Part shown: one piece after another, positions 45,207 through 58,130 of the stretch
How the letters are laid out: every line of letters starts with the position of its first letter
Position numbering within the stretch: the stretch's first letter is position 1
Origin: Piezodorus guildinii
Lineage: Eukaryota; Arthropoda; Insecta; Hemiptera; Pentatomidae
DNA length: 64,000 nt
Direction: 5' to 3'
Assembly (NCBI GenBank): GCA_023052935.1
Contig: CM041294.1
Location: 41,687,236-41,751,235, forward strand
Notes under the pieces: generated by a model
The model's input: only the letters and a program-made list of their open reading frames with translations
What the model was told of the DNA's origin: nothing
The model's database searches: none
Position numbers and translations under genes: made by a program

Positions 45207-48200
45207 GTAACTGCTATTGTTCATATTTTAGAAAATAGATGTATTATCAAAATTACAACTTTTCAATTATCTATGCAAATGTTTTATTTTTATGTTTTAG
45301 TGCTGATGACTTCAATGACCCAATACATGTTGAAAAATTATCTACTCTAAACATGTTTACTGTTAATGATTTGGGAGCCTTTAATCCAAATGAAACTCTA
45401 AGTCTAGATTACACTACTGACTTTTATCGGATCAATGAATGGTAAATATTTTATTAAAAAGTAATTGATATATTAAATTTGATCAATCTCCTATACAATT
45501 GAAAATGTGTAGGTATTCTGCCTGGTTACCTGACAATGTTGTTGGTCGACATGATACAAAAACAACTTACCAAGTAGAGATCCGTTATGCTAATAACACT
45601 AATGAGACATTCACTTTCCACGGTCCTCCAGGTCAGTCCACCTTCTTTTCTTGCTATAAGAAAATAAGTATATTACAATTTAATAAAAGAAAGAATATTT
45701 ACAAATTTATCATTCTAGGTGCTGATGAGAATCCTGGTCCAGTTAAGTGGACCAGACCTTATTTTGATTGTTCTCGAGCTAACAAATGGCTTGTTGGCGC
45801 TACTGTTCCCATTGCTGATATTTATCCTCGTCATACTGGATTTAGACATATTGAATATCCAACGTAAAATTAGTTCCTTTTATGTATTATGTTTTATCAT
45901 GATTTGTTATAATTTATATTTAATATTTTAATGTTTGTAGTTACACAGCAGCAGTTGTAATTGAAATGGATTTTGATCGTATTGATATAAACCAATGTCC
46001 TTTGGGTGAAGGAAATAATGGGCCCAATCGTTTTGCTGATACTGCGAGGTGTAAAAAGGAAACTACAGAAGTTAGTTTATAACTTTAATTTAAATATTAC
46101 CTCTTATTTTTGTAATAAAGAATATAACTATTAGGTAATATATGTTTAGTGTGAGCCCTTACATGGCTGGGGCTTTAGAAGAGGGGGTTATCAATGTCGA
46201 TGTAAACCTGGTTGGAGACTTCCTCCAATCACTCGAAGACCTTTTCTTGGTGAAATTTTAGAAAGAGCTACTACAGAACAGTATTTTAATGGATTTGACT
46301 GCCTTAAGATAGGATGTGAGTATAAATTATAAATTTAATTTCATAAGTTATTACCATGTTATATTCGTTTTGTTCGCTCATTGTTATAAACTATTTTCAG
46401 GGGTACAAAAAATGCCTATTAAATGGAAGAAAGCACCTCAATACATGAGAGAAAAGTATTTAGATCATTTTTTTGCTTACCGAAACGAATCACAAGATCC
46501 GTACAACTCGCCTGTTCATCAAAAGCTACTTAACATTCATCAAGCAATAAATTTTATTCTCGATGTGAAGCCAAGTAATTGTCACACGTAAGTTACTTGT
46601 TCTTAAAAGCTTGAAAGATGTATCATGTTTAAAGGATATTTTATTACTATAATAATTTATTTTAGCTATAAACCCAAAGATCTCATTTTGCCTGGTGATG
46701 TTAGTTTTGGGGCCCAAGAATATTTTGAAAATGAAGCAAAGATGGCCGTGCGATTGGCTAATTTTCTAAGTGCCTTTTTACAGGTATGTGTTACAAAACT
46801 ATCAATTTGTGTGGGCCAGTTTTGGTTAACTTTTGAACTTCTTGTATAACTAACGTTGGTTTGTAAATCCTAGTTTAAAATGTTATGAACTAAAATTTGT
46901 TTTATTATTAGATTTCTGATCCTAAAGAAGTATTTTCTGGTAAAAGAGTTGCTGATCGGCCTTTATCTGAAGATCAAATGATGGGAGAGACATTAGCACT
47001 TGTTATTGGTGATAGCAAAATTTGGTCTGCTGGTACTTACTGGGATAGAAATAAGTTCACCAACCGTACATTATTTGCTCCTTATGCTTATAAAAAGCCT
47101 TTTGCATCAAGAAAGTTCAAATTAGAAGATCTTGCACGATTAAATAATACTGGTGGGAATACTTAATTAGTTATATTTTTTAATGATATTTCTTCTAGTT
47201 ATTAATGCCTAATGCAAGGGTGTATTATGATATTAAATGAATTATTATTTTTTTTTTTTTCCAGAGGAAGTTTACACAAATGCCCAATGGTTTCAGTTTT
47301 TAAAAGAAAGATGGTCAACAAATTTTGATTCTCTGGAAAAATATTTCATGAAAATGAAGATAAGATTCAATGAAACAGGGCTACATTCAAAAAAATTTGA
47401 GCAATATCCTAACTTTTACAGGTAACATATTTCACTTTAATTTATGATTAACTATTATTATTATTTACTCACTAACAATGAATCGATATTGAATTTTAGA
47501 GCTGCGAAATTGACTGATGGCTACTGGACAAATCCTTATTTTGATTGTAAAGGAAAAGTAAAAAAATGGCTTATAACTTATGCGGTGCCATTTTTTGGAT
47601 GGGATAGTTTAAAAGTTAAATTAGAGTTTAAGTAAGACATTGCTCCTGTATTTTTAAGGGTATGTTTTATTTACATGATCTTAAGTTTATTATTTATTTA
47701 TTATTATTTTTTTAGGGGTGTTGTTGCAGTTAACATGGATTTACTTCAGCTTGATATTAACCAGTGCCCTGATCATTATTATGTCCCAAATGCGTTTAAA
47801 GATACCCATAAATGTGATCGAAAATCATCTTATGTGAGTTATTGACATCCTTAATTTAAAAAAAGATTAAGTATATGATTTAAATTATTTTATTCAAGCA
47901 TTAACATTTTAGCAATAGGTATGTTATTTCAATTTTTTTTTATTTAAATAATTTTCCTAAGTTTATGTAGCATTTTTAAGATAGAATTATTGCTATTTCA
48001 ATCCGAAAACTCTACTTGCAACTGACTATTTTTAATTCTGAAAAGTCAAATTTAATTTTTGGTCGATTGAATATTTTAATGGAAATGGCCTCTATTTAAA
48101 ACACACTTTGAATGATAAAAAAATATGAATAAATCTTACCGTAACTTGAAGTTGTAAATAAAAAAGTATCCAGAGATAGGTTCTTTTGAAGGGCTGTTTG

Positions 48201-48695
48201 GGTCACTCTGTGGGCCAACGTCCATTACACGCCTCGTAAAACATAACCATCACACATGAATATCACTATATACATAAATTTAGTACAACTGATGTTCTGT
48301 TTTGCAGTGTGTGCCAATCCTAGGCCGAGGTTTCGACGCAGGAGGCTACAAGTGTGAGTGTCTCCAGGGTTACGAATACCCCTTTGAGGATCTCATCACT
48401 TATTATGATGGTCAGCTTGTGGAAGCTGAGTTCCTCAATCTTGTTGTCAACAACGCCACTAGGTGACTACCACCTCTCCCTTGTCTATGACCCCCTCCCC
48501 TCTGCTCAACCAGTTTCCCCCTCTACTCTCACCCCTTTGCACCCCTCATTGCTATCTCTTCCCGGTTTTTTCCCCCTTCCCTTTTGTATCCTGTCCTCAT
48601 TGAACAAGTTTTTCACCCTGGACTTTAAACTAATTTGTAATTCCTATTTTAGTCGAAACATTTACATTTATTAGTTACCTAAACTAAAATATATG

Positions 48696-48780
<85 letters not shown>

Positions 48781-49429
48781 TTATTTATATATACATACAT
48801 ACATATTTATGTGAAAAAATATTTTTTCATTCTTTTTTTTTTTTTAATTTAAAAATGATTTTAAGTTGAATGGAATAAGTTTTATTACAGTGTAAAGATG
48901 TCATGAATAATTATTTGTTTTTTTCATTTCAATTTGAAGTTTATACACTTAGTGAGTTCTCATAAATATTTATGAGACATTAAAATTTTATATAAATACC
49001 TCCAAACTGAAAATTTAAGCAACCATAATTAGTTATATAATAACTATATCCATTAGTTTGATTACTTTTAATGCAACAGAATGAAAATCAGTTTTTAACA
49101 TCTTTATACTACTTGCTATTGTTGTGTTTCTCATTAGTTACTCGATATTAATGATGTCTTATTTAATATATCAAGTTATTCAGTAGGAGTAGAAAAAAAT
49201 ATTTTTTCTTTAAATCTCTCATATTAATGTTTGATCAATATTAATTTTGTCCCCTTTGATTATAATTGATATTTCGTAACGATGAACAACTTTATCTCAA
49301 GCTTTTATTTGTTAATGATTTGCCTCATGAATATTTTGCAGGTATGACATGTTCAAATGTAGGATAGCAGGAGCTGCTGATACCAGAGTGAGCTTTCTTG
49401 TATTGGTTGTTCTCTTTATCGATCGCTAG
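44703..49429 (+). CDS. Two-module GPR158/GPR179-like ectodomain protein (14 exons)
   Basis: A secreted or surface protein of about 799 residues. Exons: 44703-45206, 45301-45441, 45513-45631, 45719-45863, 45941-46070, 46150-46315, 46401-46587, 46666-46783, 46912-47152, 47265-47421, 47500-47631, 47716-47833, 48308-48462 and 49342-49429. All phases agree if one surplus T in exon 1 is discounted. Residues 1-21 form a signal peptide. Module 1 (about 60-405) and module 2 (about 440-775) each contain a sensor-like fold ending in WT(R/N)PYFDC, then D(I)NQCP and an EGF-like CxP..GxGF..GGYxCxCxxG. This is the ectodomain type of the orphan class C receptors GPR158/179. A short hydrophobic tail ([10 protein letters not shown]) precedes the stop; alternatively the donor AGA|GTGAGC (after 49387) leads to further exons. 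No seven-helix exons were recognised downstream. Ligand and role are unknown. Confidence 0.85.
45301..46315 (+). CDS. Ectodomain gene exons 2-6: rest of module 1
   Basis: Exons 45301-45441, 45513-45631, 45719-45863, 45941-46070 and 46150-46315. They encode [80 protein letters not shown] and the EGF-like [20 protein letters not shown]. Six N-x-S/T sites are plausible across the module. Introns are 71-94 nt, short for this genome. Confidence 0.9.
46401..48462 (+). CDS. Ectodomain gene exons 7-13: module 2
   Basis: Exons 46401-46587, 46666-46783, 46912-47152, 47265-47421, 47500-47631, 47716-47833 and 48308-48462. They encode helical [78 protein letters not shown] and EGF-like [20 protein letters not shown]. 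The last three exons match exons 4-6 in content and intron phase. Exon 13 is noticeably more GC-rich than its neighbours. Confidence 0.9.
48696..48776 (+). repeat. (AT)n microsatellite
   Basis: About 80 bases of uninterrupted AT in the last intron of the ectodomain gene, followed by TTTATTTATT and ATACATACATAC runs. Confidence 0.95.
49342..49429 (+). CDS. Ectodomain gene last recognised exon
   Basis: It encodes [15 protein letters not shown] followed by [13 protein letters not shown] and TAG. The Gly-Ala-Ala stretch before a hydrophobic end could be a lipid-anchor (GPI) signal, although the hydrophobic part is short and ends in charged residues. The alternative is an internal donor after AGA at 49387. 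Confidence 0.65.
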
Positions 49430-50450
49430 GCTATTAAATTAATATTTAACAATATAGGATTTCATCTTTTATGGTCTTATCACGTGCAATATGTGGTTTG
49501 TTAACATGACAGATAATACAGCAAATTTTAAAGATATTGATACAGATATTGAATGAATTCATTAAAAATTTTTGTTCTCAACAATCTTAAAAATATAGAA
49601 TGCATTTGTTTTGCATTTAATGTTATTAAATAAATTTCTATAGATCTTTGCTAACATTAGGAATTTTAATTTAAGACATTTAGTATATTAAATTATTTAT
49701 TAATATGCACATATTGAACTAATAACTTTTTAATTATGAATTATTATTGTTAGTAATTTTTGTATTTACTTTCTATTATATGTTTGATATGAATGTTATA
49801 ATGATTATTTTATTAAGTGCACTTATTATTACTAGGTAATAAAGAATTTTGGTACAAATGTTTATAGCATTATTGAATTTGTTAAATAGTTCTACGGTGG
49901 CTTCTTATTGTGTTTAAAAGCCAACGAATCACTTTCTACTAACATTCATCACATAAATTCTATTTTATTATTTTAATGATATTTACCAATTATAATTACT
50001 AGGTGTAATTCAAGAATCAATGATAGTAAAGTTTTTCCATTTTATTTTAAATTAGTCTATCAATGGATTTCTTTTTTTAATTTGACTTCTTGGAGGTTTG
50101 TTACCACTTAACAAAATCTCTGCTCAATCATACATTACTGTTGTTAATAACTGAATTGTAATTTTTAATTGTAAAATATGTATAATTTGTCATGTTTCTT
50201 CTTGTTTTGTTTTTTTAAATATTAGTTAATTATAATGAATTGTTTGCATTAAATTTTATCCGTCCATTTCTTCAGACTGTTAATATTATTTTTTTATACC
50301 TGTATACACACCTTATGTATAGAAATTAATTCCATCCAGCTAGTGTTAATATGATTGTTTTTATATTTGATTAATGCTAAGGAGAGTTTTATATATTTTA
50401 TATTTTATGTACAAAGAACTGTTACTTTTTATAAATGTAATAAAAATATT
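49430..50450 (+). other. Probable 3' UTR of the ectodomain gene
   Basis: AT-rich sequence with poly(A) signals AATAAA at 49838-49843 and 50439-50444. Either could end the transcript if translation stops at 49429. Confidence 0.5.
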
Positions 50451-53447
50451 TTAATATTATTCATTTATATTTATAGAAACCTTTAAATGTTTCTGAAAAT
50501 AATGAATAAAAACATTTGTGGAGAGATAAGGTTTTCCCTTCAAAAATAACCTCAGTCTAGGCTCTGTCCAGAAATGATTTTCCAAAGTTGTTGGTCCTAT
50601 TTATTTTTGTTTATGATGATTTATTAATTTTTATTTTTATTTACTCAGTATACTAAAGAAATGTAGAGAAGATAGTAAACAACATCTAGAGGGAGTTTAT
50701 TACACCAGAAAGAGAACCTTCTTAATGATAGGAGGACAAAAAAATATGGGAATATCACATGAATTTCCAGAGAACCCATCTGGAAAGGATCCATAAATTA
50801 TTAAAATATTACATTTTTGATTAATAAATGTTAATTTGTTGAGGTAAAAATGATCCTAACCTTGGTCTGCTGAAACAAGTTTATTTAACCACAAAAATGT
50901 TACAAAGAATATCTGGAGAAGGTAGAGTAGTCAACAGTTTAGAACTTAGTGTATTCATATGAAATAATTCCAATAGAATGTAGGTTTCTTGAACTCATAC
51001 CTATTTCACAGTTCTCAGTAATGCTGATAAAGTTTAACAAGTTTGAATCATAGTTGGGGTAAAGTATTAATATTATATTGGTTAAAAAATAAGCCTAATT
51101 TTCTGGAAGTAAAGCCGTGTTGAAATGATAAGGGCTATTGTACCTATAAACAGTGCTGCCCCTAACCCAGCATTAGCTTAAGCAACTACATACTATTTAA
51201 CCTATAAGTCACGAAATATTTAATTGAAACTAATAAAATCGAAAACTGATAATAAAACTCACCTACGTTCTGCAACAGATTCCGAATCCAGGGTACAAAT
51301 TTTTGACGCTCTAGAAAAATTATTTTTGGAACAGCATTTAGCCAGACAGATTTTTTAATCAAAAAGAAAAATCCTACAGCTATTAGCAATTGTTTGTTTA
51401 CACTGGTCCCTAAATTTATATTTTTGTATGTCTATAAAATCATAAAATGGCATATCGTTATTGGAAAGTAGTTAATTGAAAATGATAAAATAAAATCTTA
51501 TTTTTTATACCTTATATTAATTTTCTAAACCGTACGAATTCCAAATCAAATTAAAGTCTACCTTAAAACCTTTACAATTAAATGACGAAATATTGCACAT
51601 TATACAGCGATATTTTTCAGAACTCGAAAACATTTACTAAGTTGACTGTTGACAATTAATGAGTTGACGTAAATCGGAAAAATATAAAATCAATTTCATA
51701 GTATGTGAATGTTGTTCTAACAAGAACTATATTATTAAGTTTGTCTGACAGATATTTTTCTCGATAGTAATCGAGAGTGAAACAACAAACCAAAGTTGGC
51801 TGATCGTATTACATCTTTTAAGAATGTAATACGATTTCTGGTTCTCATTTTAGCAAAACAACCAGCTTCATGATTGAATTTCAAGCACGTATTTTTGGAA
51901 AGTGAGGCGAAATTTCTTCTTGAAAGGCGTATAACAGATATTGAGAACTAACAACTTTTGTTCTATGATTGTCATTTTTATTGAAAGACTTACAAAACTG
52001 CTCAAATAAATTTCTTCATTATTTAACAACTAACTATGCAAAAAAATCAATTAACTCAGTAAATTAATGTAGAAATAAGTTTCTATTTCGATAACTGCTC
52101 TTTACTTAAGATATGGTTTTTCCTTCCCATTTTTCTCTTGTGAGCAAGGCAAAAATCATTATCATCTGAGCTTAATATTCTGAAAGAGTATTCGAATACT
52201 GAGTGACGTATATTTGACTTATTCTGACACTAAATGGATTACTCTTCTATTTCTTAAGTTGAAAGAAGTGGTCGATAAAAACATTTTTTTTTTTTAAAGT
52301 CGGTTTAAATTTTACGATTTTAGTCCCTGCTAGTACTTTAGTCCGCTCATATTTTTCTGATTTTTTCCCTTTCTCTTGATCTATTTTATAGATCTAATTG
52401 AACAGCTTTCAATGATTTTTTAAAATTAAATCTAGAATATTCTTATATTGTTACTTGTCAAGGAAAATAGGACGAATAACATAGATTATTAAAAATAAAT
52501 GACCATAATGCTTAGGGCCACGCTACGGGGTAAGAGATGAGTTATGTGAAAATTCGTGAGTTCGTCTTTTGAGAGTTCGCGAAAGTATCGAGAGAAGGCA
52601 TAATTAAAAAAAAAAAAAAAAATCAGATAATAATATCAAATATTAAATTTTATAAAAATCCTATAATGTCATTAAATATTATTTTGAAAAAAAAAAAAAA
52701 ATGATAAAGATTTATCAAAACAAAAAACTTAAATCAAAACATGTTTTTTTTAATGTAAAAACTCCAATTAAATAAATTAAACATTATTTATAATAAAAGT
52801 TTAAAAAAATAAGTGATACATTTTCATGGAAAATATGGTAATTGAATTTTATTACAATATGTGAAAGTGAATTATTATTCACTATCACCGATATCACATG
52901 AAACCTACACAAATTTTCATATTTCACTTTCACCAACTCTCGTCGTGTCTCGCTGTCTTCACAGTTGGATAGGATCAGAAAATATAGTTTTAATATTTTA
53001 TAATTTTAAATAGCATTTATCCATTTTCTTCCTCAAATCCAAACAAGAATTTCAGACAAATTAAGGCACCTAGTGCCGGTCATCTCATATATTACCGATC
53101 TACTTTAACAAGAATGGTAGGTCGAGTTTCATCCCATAGGACAGCATGATATACATCTCAGCTCGAGTAAGATGGATACCAACCAAAGATGCACGATTCA
53201 GCAGGAAGAAAATAGCTGAATACAGAATATATTTACTCGTTATTAACTGAATTACCATTCTTAGGTAGAGATGATATGAATTCTGGCTTTCTCAGTGAGA
53301 AATCGATTGCTGTAGATGTATCAATTAATTCATTTCATTTCCTTGTCAACGAAAATTTATTTCAAATGATTCGTGAATGGATTAATCGATTACCCAAAAT
53401 ATTTTCGCTAGAAAAAGTATCTAACAGAGTCAAACCCCTTCTCAACA
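50451..53447. other. No gene recognised
   Basis: AT-rich sequence with small palindromes (for example a 12-bp stem at 51803-51835) and A runs near 52604-52620 and 52686-52700. Confidence 0.5.
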
Positions 53448-54829
53448 ATTGAGACGTTGATTGCCAAAAGGTACTAAAGGACATTTTTTTAGAAATCGAT
53501 CTTTTGACATATTTGTATACAAATGGTTTAGTTTTATCTAAATCCGTCATCAGATTTAGATATAACTAAACCCTTTAAAAGGTATTTGAAAATTCATTTT
53601 ATTCCAAAAGGTACTAAAGGACATTTTTTTCGAAATCGATATTTTGACATATTTGTATACAAATGGTTTAGTTTTATCTAAATCCGTCATCAGATTTGGA
53701 TATAACTAAACCCTTTAAAAAGGTATTTCAAAATTTCATTTTATTCCAAAAGGTACTAAAAACATTTCCTTCCAAAACGTACTATATCCTTTATTAACAG
53801 ATATAACTTTTCCTTTCATTTCCTTCTAAAGGTACTATATTTCCTACTATAGGGAAGAAGCACCTAACCCCGTAATATATTACCATTAATTTACTGTTTC
53901 CTTCATTTTGTCCATTTTTATTGGTTCATTTGGTACGTCTTGAATCACTGCTACTATTTTTATCTATAGTTTTAACCTAATAATCAGTTTTTAGGCTGTT
54001 TTAAACCACTTGACTGCGTCGCTTCGGTTCTCGTAAGTTGTCAATTAAATTAAGTTTTTTAATAGTATTTCTTCTTGCGGCAACATATATTTAGTTTAAA
54101 AAATTTCAGAAACTCACATTTCAATAGAATAGAATTTTAATATAATATATTTTATCCAGCAAATAGTTGGAATTAGCATTCTAAATATGAGAAGAACAAC
54201 CGTGCCTGATCTAACTTAATAGTAGATTTATTTGAATTTTTCATGTAACATAAAAGCTCAAAAGTTATTTATTTATCAGTCTCTATAGCTAAATATTGTT
54301 TATACGTAGGTAATAATACAAATATATATGCTAAATTCACATAAATAGTAAATACAAGTTCAAAACAAACTGTATAATTACATACTTTCTTATTATAGAG
54401 CCATAAATAGATAAATTGTCCTTTGAATATTTACTTTCTTTATAAAGAATAGATAATCAACGTAATTAACCAACAAAGAAAGATATTTCTCAGAGGGAGA
54501 ATAAGGAAATATACATAACTTAGTAATTAAAAACATTAAGACGTCAGTTATCGGTAATGTATCATGAAAGTTATAGTGACTGTTACCAACTTATCTCGCG
54601 TTATATTCTTCCAAAAAGTACAATGTGCATATTAAATTGTTTAAAAGTCATCGGAAAAGTGCAATAACTTGGAAAAATGAGGTGGTAACATGTTCAAAAA
54701 TCAATATTAGATTTCAATAAAAAAATAATCAGGTAAATTGGTCCAATAATAAATAAATGATAGATTTTTGCGTTTCCTGTAAACTTGTTTAAAGTGGGTA
54801 TAGTATCTTTTGGAAATCAACGTCTCAAT
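53448..54829. mobile_element. 1.38 kb element with terminal inverted repeats and internal tandem units
   Basis: 53448-53476 and 54801-54829 are inverted repeats matching at 27 of 29 positions (core ATTGAGACGTTGAT). The left end carries two tandem units of about 140 bp (from 53464 and 53604) and a partial third (53746). Each unit contains a hairpin GGTTTAGTTTTATCTAAATC / GATTTAGATATAACTAAACC. No transposase ORF is visible, so it is non-autonomous. Confidence 0.7.
53464..53760 (+). repeat. Tandem ~140-bp units, each with a 20-bp-arm hairpin
   Basis: The units starting at 53464 and 53604 differ at only a few positions; a third unit breaks off after about 15 bases. Confidence 0.9.
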
Positions 54830-54839
54830 CCTCAATAAC

Positions 54840-55276
54840 ATATTTCCTTACATGCGATGATTGAGTTTTTGCTGCTGATTTTAAAAATTTGCAGATTGGC
54901 AAAATCCTCAAAAAAATCCCGACTCCCCTTTAATATTGTCCTTTGCAAGGCCTTTTTGATCACCATCAACATAGCCCGAGGGGTCAAGGCAGACCGATCG
55001 GTCCAGGTTTTTTCATCCCCTTGCACTGGGCTTGGACTACTAGCAGATCTTTAAAGCCTCATTTTACCACCAACTGCAATTACAATTGTCAATCTAATAT
55101 CGATGTGGATTGAGAAATGTGTAAAATATAAATGAGGAAACAAAAAAAAAAAATCTACATCGGACTAATATTAGAAAGAAAACTAATATCGGCCATTTGC
55201 CCAAACAGAAGAGGAAAGTCAGACGACATTAACAATAATTTACACCACACATTATTTTATGTTGTACCACATACTT
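54840..55276. other. Small coding-like remnant, unidentified
   Basis: Overlapping short ORFs on both strands (54857-55054 +, 54832-55026 -) in a GC-richer patch. Neither resembles a family I recognise. Confidence 0.35.
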
Positions 55277-55704
55277 TAACTAGCGACTCACCCTTGCTTC
55301 GCACGGGCACAATTTAAATTTGGTGTCATGTTCATAGTAACGAAAAGCGTATTTAGAAAAAAAATATTATATTTTTTATATAACGTCTATTAATTCTTAC
55401 ATTAATCATTGGCAGAAATTAGAAACATAAATTGCTCAAAAAATCAAAATTTGGTTTAGCTTATATGTTTGTTATTTTTAACGGTTCCTATTTTATTATT
55501 TATTACAATTTCATAAGAACTTTTTCTAAATACATTTTAATGTATTAAAGTTAATTTAGTTTCCATGTGAGTCCCATTTAGTTTGCAGTGGAAGTACTAC
55601 TTTTTGTGAAATGATCTAAAAGTAGAAATAATTATTAACAGTATTAGTTTATAACAACTTTTCCTAAATTTTAGCAACTTACGTACGATTTAGTACATTA
55701 TATT
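55277..55704 (+). mobile_element. Left part of a retroelement with the CTTCGCACGGG motif
   Basis: It starts 'aactagcgactcaccctt' then 'gcttcgcacgggcacaat', a relative of the TTGCCCGCGACTTCG repeat class. It is interrupted at 55705 by family X. A plausible 3' part, ending 'atatatatatttagat', is at 56834-57005. Confidence 0.55.
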
Positions 55705-56593
55705 ACTTTCACTTACTACATATAGTAAGGGAAAGTATTGCGATCGTAAAAATGTTCGAATTCCAGTTTTCAACGGAAATGCACATTTTAGGATCCTCTG
55801 AGTCCAAATAACCAAGTCCCACAAAAAGGTCTGTGTGTGTGTGGTAACTCTCGAGCGGAAACGGTAAGTCCTATGAAACTGAAATTTCATATTTAAGACA
55901 AATATACGCCCGAGACGTTACAAAACCATTTTTCATCAAAATGAGCTTACCAGAAGTGCTACTTTATACCATGCATTTTGCACCTTTCTTAGATTTTCTC
56001 GAAAACGGTTCCGACGATTTTGATTAAACTCGCTATATCGATGTAAAATTTAATGGGCTTTAATATAATTTAGGTTTCAATCGGATTAAAATGGTTTGAC
56101 AGGGCTTAAATGCCGACATTTTAAATTTTCTTTCTCTAAAGTACCTTTAATTTTGTTGATTCTATAGAAATAACCATGTTATCTTGTTACCGCTGATGAA
56201 AAACAGGTAAATATATAAATTGAATGAATTCGATACCCCAACTAAAGGAGAAAACAGAAAAAATATTTGCTTAATGCAATTTTTCGTTTTTAAACATAAG
56301 AATAGTAATATACATGTATGATATACCGTTGGAAAGCTAAAGATTAAAAAAAAAAAATATCTTATACTCAGTTTTTTTTTAAATTTAATAGAGAGTGATG
56401 AAAAGAAGATAAAACTAACTGATTATTTTAGATAATAATATAATAATATAAAACACATGTTTCTATATAAATTCGATTTAATTAATTCTTTAATAGTTTC
56501 ACTTATTTTTATTTCTTCCTGTATTTGAAAATTCTTTAATCGATTCTAAAAACGGAGGTAAGTGAAAGTCGTGTGTTGCCCGCACCAGATTTT
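55705..56593 (+). mobile_element. Family X, copy nested in a retroelement
   Basis: ACTTTCACTTAC at 55705-55716 and GTAAGTGAAAGT at 56558-56569, followed by GTGTGTTGCCCGCACCAG. All internal blocks are present. Confidence 0.82.
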
Positions 56594-56833
56594 GTTTTCC
56601 TATAATCTTGACTACTTAATGGAAGTATGTATATACGATCACCATAACCTCCCAAATACACAACACTACAAATAACATTTGTGTATGCGCTCATAACTTA
56701 TTTTTATTACATTGACCGACTCATTTTATGCAATATTAACTTTTCTAAAATCTTGTGCTTTCCAACGGTATATTATACTTCTATATGTTACTACTTATTT
56801 TTCAGGAATAATTTTTTTATGACTTAGTCACAG

Positions 56834-57005
56834 AAAATTTATTTTTCCGTTTAAAGAAAAGCTAAACGGCAATGGATTTTACTAATAAACCTTCAGGAAC
56901 CAATGCCCTGAATGATGGTGCGAACCGTATCAAAATCCATCTAGTGGTTTAGAAGGAGTTTGCTGAAAACAAAATCCCATTGTCATTTTATATATATATT
57001 TAGAT
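56834..57005 (+). mobile_element. Right part of the interrupted retroelement
   Basis: It contains 'cgaaccgtatcaaaatccat', 'tagtggtttagaaggagttt' and a terminal TATATATTTAGAT, as in the 3' ends of the CTTCGCACGGG repeat class. Confidence 0.5.
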
Positions 57006-57611
57006 AAAGTGGTTGTAATTGTAATATTGATAACAAGGGAAATGAAACAGATTGATTATACTTAAATGAATTAAATTCACACTCCTCTTCCATTAACAAA
57101 GGATGAAAATCGTGTCGAATCTATGCATGTCGTTTATTAGTTTACTGGTCCAATTTAATGTTCTGAGAGACCAGCCAATGCAAGCGTTTTTCTTCTTCAC
57201 GTCTTTATTATTCTTACATCTTCATTATCTCCCATGAAAAAATAGTCTATATTTCCTTTATTTCTTATACAGTATTTATTTTAAAAAATCTTTAAATAAA
57301 TTATGAAGTGAAAAAACGAACTATAAAAAAAAAAAATGACATAATGTAAGAGAAAATATAAATAACACACCCTTGATCCGTAATCATTCCGAGAGCTGAT
57401 ATTTGGAGGTTGAAAAAAACAAAACCTTATATATAAAAAAAAAAATTAACTCATGAGTTATTTAGAAGTTCGGGGTGAGGGATATTGTAGTATCATCAGT
57501 AGCGAACCTAAAATGTGTGACTGCCCACTCGGACAGAGTCTTTCGTGAATTTTTTCTTAAAATTATCTCTTGCTAATTGTTAATTTTATAAGTTTTATAA
57601 AATCATAGTTT

Positions 57612-57870
57612 ATTAGACATAATGTGTGTTTGTTTATTCATTGAACATTACTTTTTCCTGCTCTGGCGATGCTACTGTGAGAGTCCTGAATTTCGCTTAT
57701 CCAAGTTTAATTAGAATAGGGTTCTTTAACGAATGCCTGACATCGCACAGGCTCGAGAACACCATTTTATGTGCACTCCATAGAACTGCATGAATTTTCA
57801 CCTCCTTCTAAAAATCCTATGGTAATCTGCCGGATTTGAAACCGCGATCTTGTGCATAGACTCATTAAAA
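57612..57870 (-). mobile_element. tRNA-derived SINE, family 1, degenerate reverse copy
   Basis: Reverse complement of the family 1 body ('agggttctttaacgaatgcc', 'tgacatcgcacaggctcgag') with a damaged head. Confidence 0.75.
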
Positions 57871-58130
57871 ATAATACAAATTCTTTATTGTCAGATCCCG
57901 CTTACAATTCGCCCTGATGATGACCCATGAAGGGGGTCGAAACGCTGGCAGAAAAGTAAGTAATTTAATCTGTTTAATGGTTATTTACAAAAAGCAAATA
58001 TGCAAAACTGAGAGGAAGAATGCCAGAAGAGTTATTTTGCTCCGAGCATGGGCTAAGCTGAGGTTGATGCTGGAAGTGCATGATTTCATTTACAATTATC
58101 CTTTGCTATTCAGTATATCAGTAATCTCAT
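57871..58130 (+). mobile_element. Penelope-like element remnant
   Basis: The phrase CCTGATGATGACCC, then GGGTCGAAACGCTGG (57912-57946), has the layout of the conserved end motif of Penelope-like elements. The sequence after it is not coding in any clear frame. Confidence 0.4.

Noticed and set aside
54832..55054. Transposase remnant on the minus strand
   Set aside because: The short ORF has no recognisable catalytic motif, so no family was assigned.
57908..57950. Hammerhead ribozyme: CTGATGA, a GACCC/GGGTC stem and GAAAC in order
   Set aside because: An unpaired T follows the CTGATGA core, and no strand able to close stem III with an NUH cleavage site was found on either side. It is better read as a Penelope-like end motif.
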